A stretch of 64,000 bases of DNA, taken from positions 91,929,313 through 91,993,312 of the forward strand of contig ML679946.1 in the NCBI GenBank assembly GCA_007922225.1, in the 5' to 3' direction. Of this stretch, positions 46,481 through 57,974 are shown one piece after another (positions within the stretch are counted from its first letter, which is position 1; every line of letters starts with the position of its first letter). The stretch comes from Emydura subglobosa. Taxonomy: Eukaryota; Chordata; Testudines; Chelidae. The notes under the pieces were generated by a model. The model was not told the DNA's origin. It saw only the letters and a list, made by a program, of their open reading frames with translations, and made no database searches. The position numbers and the translations under genes were made by a program.

Positions 46481-49400
46481 CAGTTGGCTCTAATATGTAC
46501 AACAATGGGAAACTCCTGGTCAGAGGCCTAGCACTGAGGCAACTGATCAAATGCACTGCACAAGGATATCTGACCATACCCTTTGCAAACAGAACTGTGC
46601 GTGTACATACCAGCACAGTTACTTTTGTGTGAATGTGACAAGAGAAAATAGAAAGTAAAGTCTTCTGTAAATAGTCAATAAATCTTGCTTCCAGTGGTTT
46701 GTCTTTCTACCTCAATCAGGAAGGAACTTGGTATTTATAAATCCGAAGTCCATTCAAGTAGCTAAAATATGGTGTTTGGGTGGAAGAGATGAATGGGGAA
46801 ATGTTTCCATTGTTTAAAAATTCCCTGCATGCTCTTATCTCTCCCCCAACCCTCCCTAAAGAGCTCCTACCATATCTTTGAAATAATCAACCCCCAAATG
46901 ACTTGTTCAGTCTCTTTCTGCTTTGTACAGTAATCCAGTCATGGAACAGAGAGAGTACTACTGTAGGTGATTTGAGCAGTGGGACTGGTGCCCAAATGTT
47001 TAACTACTCACACTGAGCAATCAATAGGCCCAGACAAACAATAAAACTGTGTTTTATAAAAACGGTGGTTTCTGTTTTTAACAGTGATGCAGCGAGCAGA
47101 AAATGAAGGGTTAAAAATAGATCAGAAACTCTTGGGGGCAAGGACTGCTACTTACCATGTTCTGAAAGAAGTCGGTCCTGAGTGGCTCCACTATCACCAC
47201 CACAGTATATACAATCAATCCATGGAATGTGTTGTTCGCTCAGAACAGTTTGCTGCGCTAGAATTCTAATGTCATATTTCAATGCATAGCAAAGTCAAAA
47301 ATCATAAAATTGGTTTAGAGGGAAGCTCTGCTGATACTCAAGTTTTTCCTAGAGACTTTGCTAAAAGAAAGACTCCACTGTACATCCTGAAAGGCTGGAT
47401 TGACTGTAACATCTAATTGACTGCAGAAGCTTAAAGAGTTGGTGTTTCATCTTTCTGCCACCACATTCATCTTCTCCAAAAGAATGAATAGTCTCGGTTA
47501 GAATGTGTGCACAGCTGTTTGATGACAGTGGCTGAATGATCCTGTATTAAACATTTGTAATTGTTTTTCATTGGCCTGTGGCCTGAATTTAGAAACATCT
47601 TAAAGACTGTCCCTGCCAACAGGATATCCCAGTGACTGAGATGAAGATCCTGCATCAGTGCATTAGCTGGGGTTGGTTCAGCTAGATTCTTACTTCATTT
47701 GATCAGGAGTTCAGCAGGATTCCTGTTGCAGACCTCAAAAGGTAAGATCAGAGCTTGCTGAAAGGTTGGGGAAGGCACAAAATCTAAGTTGAGTCATCTG
47801 AAAGGGAGGTGACATCTGCCTGTTCTGGGGCACCCATTATGCTAACATGGCTTCCACTTGATCCAGTCAAGGCAGTAAAAGCAGCTCAGGGTCTGATTCT
47901 GTGGGGCCCTGAGCACTTACAGGAAGTCCGAACAGTCACAGTTCTTATTAACAATAATGGGTATTCTAGGTTCCCCTTACTCCCTTTCACACCTGTTCTA
48001 ATTAGAACTCATGTCTACTTGCTGCCTATCTCCAGAGAAGAGATTCCTTTATCAGCTGCCACACTGGGTGTCTCATCCTTTTGGGCACAGAGCATCCTGG
48101 ACTCCCACTGACTATGTGGCTAGACACCCCCAGAATGCCCTTTCCCATGCATCTCTGGCACTCCACAGGAAGGATGGCCACTGCTGGGCATTTTAAGAGG
48201 TCCACATGGGAGTGTCCCCTCCTTCATACTTAAGAGCTAGAGTGGAAGCGATCAATACTGCAAAGGATCAGCCCTTCGGTTTGGTCATCTACAAAGCGAT
48301 TCATCACTTCAGAGGAGGGATTTTTTGGTGATAGGTAGTCCTGTCATTCCACCTTAGAGCAGGTGGGAGGAATCAAAGGAATCAACAACCACGACCACAA
48401 AATTGGGTCCAGTTCTTCTCTGCACTTGAGCAGGGATTCAGTCCAGGGGGTGTGTTCCATAAGGAAAGGGCAGCTTTAGACACCAGCAGATGCTGCTTTG
48501 GTGGAGGCTGCTGAATCAGGACATTTTCTAGTTCCCCTGGCCTGCTCTGCCCACTCCCCAGCCTAATTTTGTAAGCTGCACTGGTTGGTCTCCCATTCAA
48601 TAGTGAAGTGAAGTCTGTGGATAGTTTGCATCCTTGTGCCTCTTCTGTAGAAGGCTCTCCATCTGTAAGAAGCCATGTCACAACCCAAGCTGAATGTGTG
48701 TCTACACCAGAGCTGCATGTTTTAATATGCAGCTGAGTTCGACAGACCCGCACTAGCTCTGATTGAATTAGCCTGCGAAAAATAGAAGAGGCAGGAACAA
48801 TGGGGAAGGCTAGCTACCCTGAGTATGATCCCATCTGAAATGCTAAGCATGTATTTGGGCAGATAGATGTGGCAGTGCGAGTGGCTACCTGAACTGGAAA
48901 TTACACCCCCGGCTCACATCTAGATGTAATCTGTGAGTCTGTTCCAGCATCCACATGGTATGCTAATTGGTTGAAAAGAACCTGACTGGAGTCTAATAGC
49001 TATTTAATCACCACCACCAAAAAGTTACAGCAGCCAATTCTCAGTGGCCACTTCTCCCCTCAGCACGCACAAAGGAAATCTAGTACAGTCACAGCATTGA
49101 GGGATCAGTACTTGGTCTTGAACGGAGAACCCCGGGATCAAAAAAGCCACAGCAGCTCTGCTCCCGAATGTCTCATCTTTTAAGTAGCTGGAGGAAGCCT
49201 TGAGGGAAAGACAATTGAAACAGGACTGTGTGAAAGTGAAAGACCTTTCAATGAACTCTTTTGGGGCATAGGCTTGATTTTCACATCCACCTATTTAAAA
49301 AGGTAGCCACATCGGTTAGGAAATAAGTGAAATGTAGGATTGTGCTGGACTTGATCATAAAACTAGGGATACTTTGCAAAGTTGCATTAATCTATTGCTT

Positions 49401-49594
49401 TGCCAGGTTGGTGATGGCTGTGATGATTTTCTCTTCTACAAACTTGCACTGTGACATTTGCTTAAGGTCTTGAGACTGGCTCCGGAGAGTGTATATGTAA
49501 GTACTACATGTTAGACGGCTTCCCCTTCTCTCCAGAGGATGAAGATTTTAGTGGGAAGAAGAAGAAATAGCCTGTTCCAAGCATCTCATCTTAG
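46481..49594. other. No recognisable gene or repeat
   Basis: Over 3 kb of noncoding DNA. The 123-codon minus frame at 48382-48753 has no domain, signal peptide or membrane segment. No transposon end was seen. Confidence 0.45.
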
Positions 49595-49706
49595 ATCAAA
49601 GAGAAGCATGATGCAGTGGTCAGACCACAGATCTGAGAACCAGCAGCTTCTAAATACTGGCTGTGGCATTAGTTAACTTTGTGGCTGTAGAAGATCCTCT
49701 GTGGGG
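49595..49706 (+). repeat. MIR-type SINE head, interrupted at its 3' side
   Basis: agcatgatgcagtggtcaga, ccacagatctgagaaccagc and actggctgtggcattagtta follow the tRNA-like head of MIR. The copy stops where the GC-rich element at 49717 begins. Confidence 0.55.
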
Positions 49707-49716
49707 GTGGCACTGG

Positions 49717-50798
49717 TGGCTCTCCCTCTGCTTGTCTATCTCAGAGGGAGGCCACACCTCCCAGTGCCTACGCCCTTCAGGGAGTCCGACTTAAAGGGCT
49801 GCCTCTGGCCCTCAGTAGGGCGAGCCTTGGTTCAGGCCGCTCCTTTGGCGGAATAGTCTCTTGCCCCACGGGGCGTGCCAGCCGTCTATGGTCCGGCCCT
49901 CAGCCAGGGACGGGCCGGCAGTGGGAAACAGCCCTCAGCAGGGCGAGGAAGCAGTCTATCACCTAGCCCCTCAGGAGGGCAGGCAGGCAAACACAGTTGT
50001 GAGCCTTTTGGTAGGGCGAGCAGCACTCTATGGCCTGGCCCTTCTGTAGGGCAGGCAGACAAGCACACAGGCTTGAGCCCTTAGCAGGGGGAGCAGCAGT
50101 CTATACCCGGCCTTCAGCAGGGTGCGGCAGGCAGTAAGGGACAGGCTGTGGCATTCACCCCAGGTCGGGGTAGGAAAAGGGGGAGAGGGACGCAGGCCCA
50201 CCCATCTCCACTGCATCCTAGCCCAGGGCCCTATCAGCGACGGGATGTCCCATCCCTGGGTCAGAGGGGCTCTGGCCGAAACACGCTGACTCACAGCGAG
50301 TGTCAGTTCAGCCGGACCATAGTTGGCTTCCCTGGACTTCTTCCTCCCGTCTTCTCCCTAGCGTACCTGTCCTTCTGGGTCACTGGGGTAGAAGGCGTGC
50401 GGGAGACCCACGAGTCCCTCACCGTCAATCAGCAACAGGTCCGGAAACTGTGTGGGGTCCTCAGCAGAGGGCAGCTCCTCTAAGTCCTCAGGCCCCCTCC
50501 ACTCGTGTTGTTCAGGCAGCTCCTCCGGATCCGCAGGGCCCCACGCTGGGGGTAGATCCGGCAGCTTCTCCTCTGGGTTGACATTGGGCGCGGCCCTAGG
50601 CTCGAGCACCTAGGGAGAGGCATCCTTCTCCCTCGGCCCCTGACTGAGCAAGCAGGCCTGGGTTTTAAAGGCCTAGCCCCGCCTACCTGCTTCCGGTCAG
50701 GTGTTGTCTTCCTGGGTTCCAACCCCCGGGAGGGGGGAGGGGGGTGTTGGATCTCCCTCTGCATCAATTTCAGAGGGAGGCCACACCTCCCGGCTACA
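49717..50798 (-). mobile_element. GC-rich element with about 51-bp terminal direct repeats
   Basis: The 1082-bp unit starts tggctctccctctg and ends cccggctaca (TG...CA). Flanks gtggcactgg (49707-49716) and gtggcattgg (50799-50808) match at nine of ten positions. Both ends carry the same block of about 51 bp (49717-49771 and 50748-50798), each containing ctccctctg...cagagggag as an inverted pair. The interior has degenerate repeats on gccctcagcagggcgag (49800-50140). On the minus strand, a tttaaaa TATA-like box near 50663-50669 is followed by cccaggcctgcttgctcagt, suggesting transcription leftward. An 83-codon acidic minus frame (50609-50358) starts downstream of that box but has no recognisable domain. 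No RT is seen. Miniature LTR element is my best reading. Confidence 0.55.
49800..50140. repeat. Degenerate GC-rich tandem repeat
   Basis: About six to eight loose copies of a unit containing 'ccctcagcagggcgag' and 'gcagtctatggcctggccc' at irregular spacing of roughly 60-70 bp (clear at 49930, 49980, 50030, 50100). Confidence 0.65.
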
Positions 50799-50832
50799 GT
50801 GGCATTGGACAATGCAGTCTCCTGCCTGCAAT

Positions 50833-50909
50833 GCATGGGTTGAAATCCAGGCCTCATTGAAGTCTATGATAAAACTATTGACTTCAATGAGGCCAGGATT
50901 TCACCCACT
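50833..50909. repeat. Foldback family D element, 22/23 paired arms
   Basis: Left arm 50842-50864 (gaaatccaggcctcattg...) and right arm 50880-50902 are complementary at 22 of 23 positions around a 15-bp loop. The pairing extends outward as gggtt and accc with one bulge. It would form a very stable hairpin. Confidence 0.9.
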
Positions 50910-52054
50910 AAGTACAATTCTGCTCCATCTATGTTAGAGGAGAGCTTCAGCTAAGCGACCAGTTTTCGTGGTAACATGAGACAGGCTTATTCTGCAGTTC
51001 TGGTGGATTATCAGAAATGTTCCAGTATCACTACAGTTATGTAATTTTCAGTAGTCTGTGTGCAGGAAATCTAGCTATTACTTTTCATGCATCATAAGTG
51101 TTATAGAAAATCTGGATCACTGACAGAAGAAGTTTAGGCATTAAAACTGATGTTATGGTATATACACAGCTACCAAACAAACATTTACATTCTGTTGGCA
51201 AGATAGTATCTGATTTTAGTTGTTTTATAGTTTTCTATTCTTTTGGATGGGTTTTATTCATCTACTCCCAACAGGCATTTGTAATTTCACCTCTGCATTA
51301 CTACCCTTTCCCCAACTGTCCTCTCCAACCCCACCATGATCTGGGTCTTTCCAACCATCAGTGACTAGATTAAACATGTATCTATTGTAGAGAGAGCTAA
51401 AAATTTGCTCATAATTTCTGCAGAGTTTTGTAGATCAATCAGGACAGAGTTAATATATTTTAATGGAGATCCGCAAATCCTCCTTGCAGCATTCTGTGGG
51501 AAGAGACTGGTTTTTAACCTATCTTCCTGGCACATTTATATTTCAGCACTTTGTAGTCTGCCCTACCCCATCAAAGGATTAGATGCCAATACCATGTTAT
51601 CCTCCAAACATCATCCATTACCTCCACTAACAATGCTATTGATGATCCAGCAGGTGTCACTGTTGAGCAATAAAAGCTCTCTTTGGCAGACAAGCGCATC
51701 TCTGTAACAGGGCTGAGATGGTCTTGTGGAGTGGGAGAGAGACGAAAAACTACATTGGCCTCCCTCTTGGTAGCGCATGGCACGTAGCCCACTGAGATGG
51801 CCTGCTTCTTTTTAAAACCTGATTAATATAGACAGATTAGACACTTGTCAGAAGGTACCCTGCTTACAGAAAATTTCAGAGCATCAGCTAATAAATCAGG
51901 ATCTAATTTGGCCATAGAACACAGTTAATCAAGAATATTTCTGTGCAGGAGGCTGGGGGGTAACTGATTCCTTTCTCGTGGAAGAACGTACCATCACCAT
52001 CACCGCCACTGATGCAAAAAGGTTGACTGAACTAATTCTGTAATTCAGTGTTTA
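50910..52054. other. No recognisable feature
   Basis: AT-rich noncoding DNA; nothing recognised. The minus frame at 51571-51792 has no domain. Confidence 0.4.
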
Positions 52055-52165
52055 TTTGTATGACTGCATTGCCTAGGAGCCCGAGTCATAGATCAGGACC
52101 CCATTGGGTTAGGCACTGTAAAATCACAGAACATAGAAGGCTCCTGCCCCAGAGAGCTTAAAGTA
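52055..52165 (-). repeat. L2/MIR-type 3' tail fragment
   Basis: tatttgtatgactgcattgc, ctaggagcccgagtcataga, accccattgggttaggcact and tgccccagagagcttaaag are the complement of the L2-like tail, well preserved. Confidence 0.8.
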
Positions 52166-52324
52166 GTATTTGATATACTTAGATGCCTTTCCTCCTGAGG
52201 GAAATCAACTCAGCACAGTACGATTATCCTTGATGAAACACAGCTATATGTGGGGCGGAAGGACATTTTACTGTATGGCAGTGGGAATTTTGGCCAAGAC
52301 GACCAGGTCGAACCTCTATCATGA

Positions 52325-52630
52325 AATCTGCCCTGGGGATTATAATGTCTATACAGAGAAGACATGACATGAGGTTTGGTCTTGTCCAAGTGACACCAGT
52401 CAAGGACACACAGAGGGTGATTACCCATTGGAACAAGTTACCTAGGGAAATGGTGGATTCTCCATCTCTTGATGTCTTCAGATCAAGACTGGATGTGTTT
52501 CTGGAAGTTATGCCTTGTTCAAACAAATTATTGGGCTCAGTACAGGGGCAACTGCATGAAATGTAGTGGTATGTGTTATACAGGAGGTCAGACTAGATGG
52601 TCACTTCTGGCCTTACAGTCTCAATGAATA
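52325..52630 (+). mobile_element. CR1 LINE: ORF2 C-terminus and 3' end
   Basis: The plus frame around 52414-52500 reads RVITHWNKLPREMVDSPSL and then DVFRSRLDVF, matching the C-terminal block of CR1 ORF2 ('R....WN.LP..VV.APSL..FK..LD'). Downstream, tgtgttatacaggaggtcag, actagatggtcacttctggc and cttacagtctcaatgaa form the 3' untranslated end. About 30 recognisable codons remain, 5' truncated as usual for CR1. The frame has drifted further upstream (52321-52400), so it is not a functional protein. Confidence 0.85.
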
Positions 52631-52639
52631 AGGGTTGAA

Positions 52640-53345
52640 AGATTTCAAAACTCCTCCACCCCCAGCAACCAGACTCTTGTTAAATCCTGCTGATTCTTCC
52701 TTTAAAACACATCAAAAATCCACCCATTCTTCTCCACGCAATGTTGTACCCTTAGCCCATACCTTGGTCACCACTCATCTAGGCTACTGCAGCTTCCTCC
52801 TTGCGGATAGTCACCATGTTCCCTTCTAATCAATTCCAAACGGTTTAGCTAGAGTCCTCTCCCACACCCACTGCTTTGATCATATCACTTCCACTTCCCC
52901 AAGTCCCTGAAATGCTTCCAATTGCCTTCTGTATCACAGTCTCCTTATTCTCACCATTCATGCTCCACTGCATCTTCTCCCTAAATACATCTCACCTATA
53001 GACCTCCCCTCACAGCCTTTTCTTGCTAATGCAGCTCACATTGTTGCAGCTCTGAGCCCATTGTGTCTTTTCTCATGCCTATGGCTGGCACCTTCTCTCC
53101 GGCTCTCTCCCACTGCTCAAGCTCACTCGCCTCCTTCAAAAGCCATTGGTGGCCTCCACCTCGATGACCACTCTGGCACAAAGTGGATTTGGACATAACT
53201 CCCCATCTTCTCTGCAAACTCTGTTTCAACTACTCGTTGACTCTAATTTGGACCACAAGTGCTTTAGAGCAAAGGCATATTTTATATTCCCCTATGAACG
53301 GCCACGTATACCCATGGTGCTATAGAAACAATAATAGCAACTTAT
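52640..53345 (+). pseudogene. L2-clade LINE ORF2 C-terminal fragment
   Basis: One plus-strand frame with an in-frame stop at 52827-52829 reads TLVTTHLGYCSFLLAD (52761-52808) and, after the stop, LARVLSHTHCFDHIT (52845-52889). These match the post-RT region of L2-like LINEs ('TLV.SRLDYCNSLL' and 'AARVLT.T...DHITP'). C/T-rich sequence to about 53270 continues the same region with further stops. The end (gctttagagcaaaggcatat, atgctatagaaacaataata-like) resembles an L2 tail. Old and inactive. Confidence 0.8.
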
Positions 53346-53454
53346 GGATCCAGGAGCACTGTGTATTTCAAAGCAGATGAGCAGAACACTTAAACATCCC
53401 CTCTGGGTTTGCTTTATGGTATTTACATGGCCCCCAAAGGTCACACAAGGTGGG

Positions 53455-53540
53455 GGGCCATACAAGTATGAGGATTGAACCTAGATCTACTGAGTCCCCA
53501 GTCCAGTACATTAGCCTCAAGACTAACCGCTCCCTCATGT
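53455..53540 (-). repeat. tRNA-like SINE head
   Basis: On the minus strand: gagggagcggttagtcttga (A-box-like), tactggactggggactcagt and aggttcaatcc (B-box-like). Similar to the MIR/tRNA-like heads elsewhere; the body is missing. Confidence 0.5.
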
Positions 53541-54474
53541 TAAAGCCTCTGTCCTTATGATCTCTGTTCCAAAACAGCAACACCAAAAATAAATAGAAGG
53601 TGACAATTTCCATGAATAAACATCAGTGGAGCCATGGGTATGGGTTTTGGGGGAGGAGGTTTGATGACCCAAATGAAGTGCAAAATAGAAAAAATCTGGT
53701 TACCCTAAGTTGTCTGATACACTTCAAGAAGCAAATCAATAAGCAGCTTTACTTTAGACCCTGCACTCCAAGAAGATATGTCCATGAAAAGATATCTGTG
53801 CATCAAGAGAAAAATAAGTACAGTGCTAGATGGGTGACTGGAGAAGACAAGAGCCTGCAGAAGACTATTGGAAGACTGGGTAGAGACTGAAAAGAAATAC
53901 CGAGCATGTGAAAAAAATACTTTTGAGATTTATACTGGGGAAAGGAGAAAGCAAAAACCCCCACTACTTTATGCCTGGAGAAGGAAGGGAAAAGGAAGTC
54001 TTTTGTTCTCAGTCAGAAGCATGTGACAATGAAATATTTAATGCATTGAAACTTTAATCAGCAGAGAGAATAATGCAGGTGACCGCCAAGTAAATTCAGT
54101 CCTGGGTTTTATATGGAGGCGATGGTAAATTCTGGATAACTTTAATTGCATTTCTACACAGTTCTCTAGCTTGTGGGTTTCCTCCCCATTTTCTCCCAGC
54201 AAAAAGACAGTTGTTGTACATTGCAAATTCTACATCCTCAAAGTCAGCACAGGACTCTATGATCAAACAGGGAAGGGGCCAGATTCAGGAGATTAGAATA
54301 GAGATTATTCGCTAGTAAAATTTTAACAAAAAACATGGAGAAGATAGATAATGTGGCACCTTTAACAGAGGTTATTCAAATCATATTGGGAAAAGTGTAG
54401 TCAATAATGGCACAGAAAAGTATACCTTTACCCTATAACAAGCCTCACTGAGATATGATTGCACTTCCATTTCA
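53541..54474. other. No recognisable feature
   Basis: Purine-rich noncoding DNA (53800-54010); nothing identified. The frame at 53600-53890 has no domain. Confidence 0.4.
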
Positions 54475-54700
54475 TCATCAATTTAAGGATCTCAAAGTAC
54501 TTTGCAAGCAATAATAAATTTAGCATCACAATGCTCTTAGAGGATAGGGAAGTTGTAGCAGCCCCATCCTACAGATGAGGAAACTAAGGCATAGAGAGAT
54601 TAAATGACTTGCATAAGGTCATACAGGAAGTTCATGGCAGAGCTGGGAAATCATCTCTCCTGACTTTCAGCCCTGAACCCTTGACCACAAGATTATACTT
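54475..54700 (-). repeat. MIR-type SINE
   Basis: ccatcctacagatgaggaaa, ctaaggcatagagagattaa, atgacttgcataaggtcata and catggcagagctgggaaatc: nearly complete MIR in complement. Confidence 0.85.
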
Positions 54701-54769
54701 CATCCACCTGACAACCATGATTAACCCTTATTCTTCCCTGAGCCCTGCAAGTACTCAGGGATACAGATC

Positions 54770-54850
54770 TACATAGATATGACAAATATACACACATATA
54801 AAGACACATACATATATACACATACACATACATACACACACACACACACG
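54770..54850. repeat. Imperfect (AC)n/(CATA)n microsatellite
   Basis: acacacatataaagacacatacatatatac, continuing into uninterrupted (ac)n up to 54849. Confidence 0.9.
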
Positions 54851-54994
54851 GTCACACCATTGAAGTGTCATCATTACCAAATGGTTCTCCATTTCCTAAT
54901 TCATAGCTATGGGAAGTCTGTGCTAACAAACATATCTTTTGGTTTTTAAACTGAATGCCTCTGAAAATAAAGTGTGGGTTTAAGTTACAGGAAT

Positions 54995-55260
54995 AACAGG
55001 TTCTCAGACTCAGGGTATGTCTAGAGCAAAGAAAAATCTGCAGCTCGCCCCTTCCAGTTGACTTGGGCTCATGGAGCTCGGTCTGTGGGGCTATTTTATT
55101 ACTGTGTAGACTTCTAGGCTCAGGCTGGCGCCCCAGCTCTAGGACCCTCCCACTCCTCAGGGCCTTTGAGCCCAGAAGTGTACAGAGCAGTGAAACAACC
55201 CCACAGTCTGAGCCCTGGGTGCTGGAGTTGGCTGGCATCCAGGCAAAGATGAGGAAGTGA
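54995..55260 (+). mobile_element. hAT-like DNA transposon
   Basis: Left end cagactcagggtatgtctag resembles the cagggtatgtctac hAT terminus. Internal palindromic pairs gtggggctattttattactg and cagtgaaacaaccccacag, plus tagacttctaggctcaggct and tttgagcccagaagtgtaca, are diverged inverted repeats. The right terminus is missing or decayed. The 141-codon minus frame (54852-55277) is carried by these GC-rich arms and is rejected. Confidence 0.6.
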
Positions 55261-57689
55261 ATAGAACAACAGTACAACTACTGAGGAGTGGCTAAATATG
55301 CACGCCTTGAGGGGCTCGGATATGGCAGAGAGCTATCTATGTCCTTTGTGAGAAAGGTAGATCTCCTTTCTGGTGCACATTATCTTACCTTCATCTCCTT
55401 CTTTAAGATCTCATTGTGTCTATATGCCAAAGTCAGCTTTGGTATGATGGGAATAGAAGAGTTCAGCCCTGGTGTAAGCCAGGCTCTGTACATTTCCAGT
55501 CACCTCACTCCTTTTCCACTTGAGCAATTCCCTCCATGGCTGAAGAGGGAGGTGGCCACTCTATTAGGGAAGGAGAGAAAAGCAGGGGCAAGGAAAGGGG
55601 ACTATGAACAGGCATATCCTTGATATCCCCACACCTCCAAAGCACAGGCCAGCATAGCAGGTGTCATAGTTTGATGCTATTCCAAGGCAAGCAAATTATT
55701 ACTCTCTACCCCAGAGCAAAGAGGGAGGGAAGGAATTGTGCCTCAGACAGCACTGAGAGGCCTGAGTGGCCTACAAGGCCTCACAGGGCTACTCCTAGGG
55801 TAATGTAACTATGCACCACCCTTGGCCAGGGCTGTGCCTGTGGCCCTGATCTAGCCCTCTGAGGGGTGATCTGCATTCAAACTTGCAGAGCAACACCTTT
55901 TCCTTCTATAACCCTTCTCTTGCCCCCAGCCTTTATCCATGTCTCTCCAGTAGTCCTCCCATCTTCCGTCCTCCATGAATTTGTGTGACAAGGAAACAGG
56001 GCACTTTCCTTCCCTTGTCCCTTACCAGCATCAGGACTGTCACTCACGCTGCTCAGACATAACAGCAACCAAGCAGGAAGAGCTACCGATTTTAGTGACT
56101 CCTAGGAGTTATTCAGCCAGCAAAGCACTTTAATCATTTTACAAGAGTGTCAGAGCCACAAAAGGAGAGAGGGGTGGAAAACTGATTTCCATGCAGTTGT
56201 GGAAGGAACATGGGAATGCAAAGTTTGAAGAGCAAAATTACAGCCCAAGGCTGTCATGAGCATTGTTATGCAAATTGATACAAAGGCAGCTAGAATTTCT
56301 CTTTCGAGATCCTAGCAATTCCCAAAGGCACCAATTTTTAATTAGAGATTAACTGAAATACTCAGCCCGTCAGTATGCATCAAAATACCTGTGTAAGTAA
56401 CCTAACTCACATCCTGTGTGATGACACAGACCGAGGCCCAGCACCAATGTTTACACACCCACCAAAAGTCCTAGTGCAACAAAGGAGAGGAAGGTTGTGA
56501 AGATTCAAGGCACATTTCGAAAGGCTCAATGACTCGGGAGTCAGCCCTCTAAGGCCAGGTTCACCCAGAGTGCAGAATGCTTTCCCTGCACATACTGTGT
56601 CTGAGAGAAGTTCATCCCTAAGGAAAGCAGGACATGGGAAATCTGTGGCTGGGCTGGGCATTGAAACTAAGCCTCCTGAGGCCAAGTCAGTCTTACCCAC
56701 TGTCTTACCCTCTTTCCTCCCTATCCAAATTCGGGGCTTCTGTCGTGCCCATCTCTACTCTGAATGCTTTAGAATATTTGACAATTAAGCTGCACAGACC
56801 TCCTGCAAAGGAGACAGGAGAGATGCAAGGCTCATATTTCCCACCACCAGAATCTGAGTTTAACAGAATCTGGCAATGCGACGCAGTATGTACAGAGAAG
56901 CTAGCTGCCTGGTAGGAGGTGGTCCAGTCTGAGAGATGTTTAGCTGTGAAAGTACTAAGTGAGTTACATGAATGGAAAATTGCCAGGAAGTACCACAAGT
57001 GCTTTGCTGTGTGCCATCCCGTTTGCAAAATGAACACTTCTTCTTTGGAGGTCACCGTAGTCTGATTAAATCATAGGAATGCATTGGCCTCTTTCAAGAT
57101 TCCGCAATTGCTAATTAATTTATGTCATCAAACAGTTATTTTCTACTTCATTAGCCCACAAATTGCAAAGTTTATATCAGCACTTTTGCTGGTAGTGTTG
57201 CACTCCTTAGCTTGTAACCTCAGCCAAAAAAAAAAAAAAAGAGCTATTCTTAAATATGCAAAGAAGGGTAGCTGGAGCTACAGGTGCTGCAAATCAGAGC
57301 CATTTCCACTTTCCTTTTAGTGTCAGATGACAATAATACGCTATAGCATGGAAATTATCATTCACAATTGATGACTAATACATAGCAAGGGAGGTGAGGG
57401 GAAAAAAAATAAAGTAAGATCACACTAGTGTTCACACATACTATGACAATAAGCCATCATTTACTCCACTGACTAGGGGATCACCAGCTATGTTAGGTTT
57501 ATGCTCTGTTACACGGGACGCCTCAGTTCTCCCATCTTATGCACAGGAATCCAAACAAGGTTCCCACGTGGGAAGGTGTGAAAGGGACCAGTGGTAGTGG
57601 TGGATGTTTAGAGAGTGGAAAGAGAGAACAAACAGCCATGAAATGTAACCACAAATGATGAGCGTATAAAAAGTGTCTGAGTGGTCAGT
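55261..57689. other. No recognisable gene or repeat
   Basis: About 2.4 kb of noncoding sequence, with a poly(A) of about 16 at 57225-57240. Overlapping plus and minus frames at 56407-57055 have no domain. Confidence 0.45.
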
Positions 57690-57915
57690 GCACATGACCA
57701 GGAATCAGAACTCCTGCGTCCCTGACTTTGCTACTGACTCTCTGCTTGACCATGGATAAATTACCCATCCACTCTGTGCGTTCATTTCCACACATGTAAA
57801 CTGAGGGTAATGACACTTGCCTGCCTTAAAGGGATGTAGTGAGGGTTAATTACTTAGTGTGAAATGCTCCGAGTTCCTTGATTGGAAGAAACTATGGAAG
57901 TACCAATTCCTACAG
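57690..57915 (+). repeat. MIR-type SINE
   Basis: accaggaatcagaactcctg, gctactgactctctgcttga, ccatggataaattacccatc, ttccacacatgtaaactgag and gtagtgagggttaattactt follow MIR order from tRNA-like head to core. Confidence 0.8.
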
Positions 57916-57974
57916 TGCGTGATGACTGGTTAATATTTTAATTTCACAAAAGCACTGATCAGCAGTAGTGCTTC

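Noticed and set aside
48382..48753. 123-codon minus-strand frame
   Set aside because: No domain, signal peptide or membrane segment. Length is within chance for a 64-kb window.
50148..50857. Plus-strand 111-codon and minus-strand 125-codon frames in the GC-rich element
   Set aside because: Different frames of the same GC-rich tandem sequence as the acidic frame; Arg/Pro/Gly-rich with no domain.
54852..55277. 141-codon minus-strand frame
   Set aside because: Lies over a microsatellite edge and the GC-rich arms of a hAT-like element; no recognisable fold.
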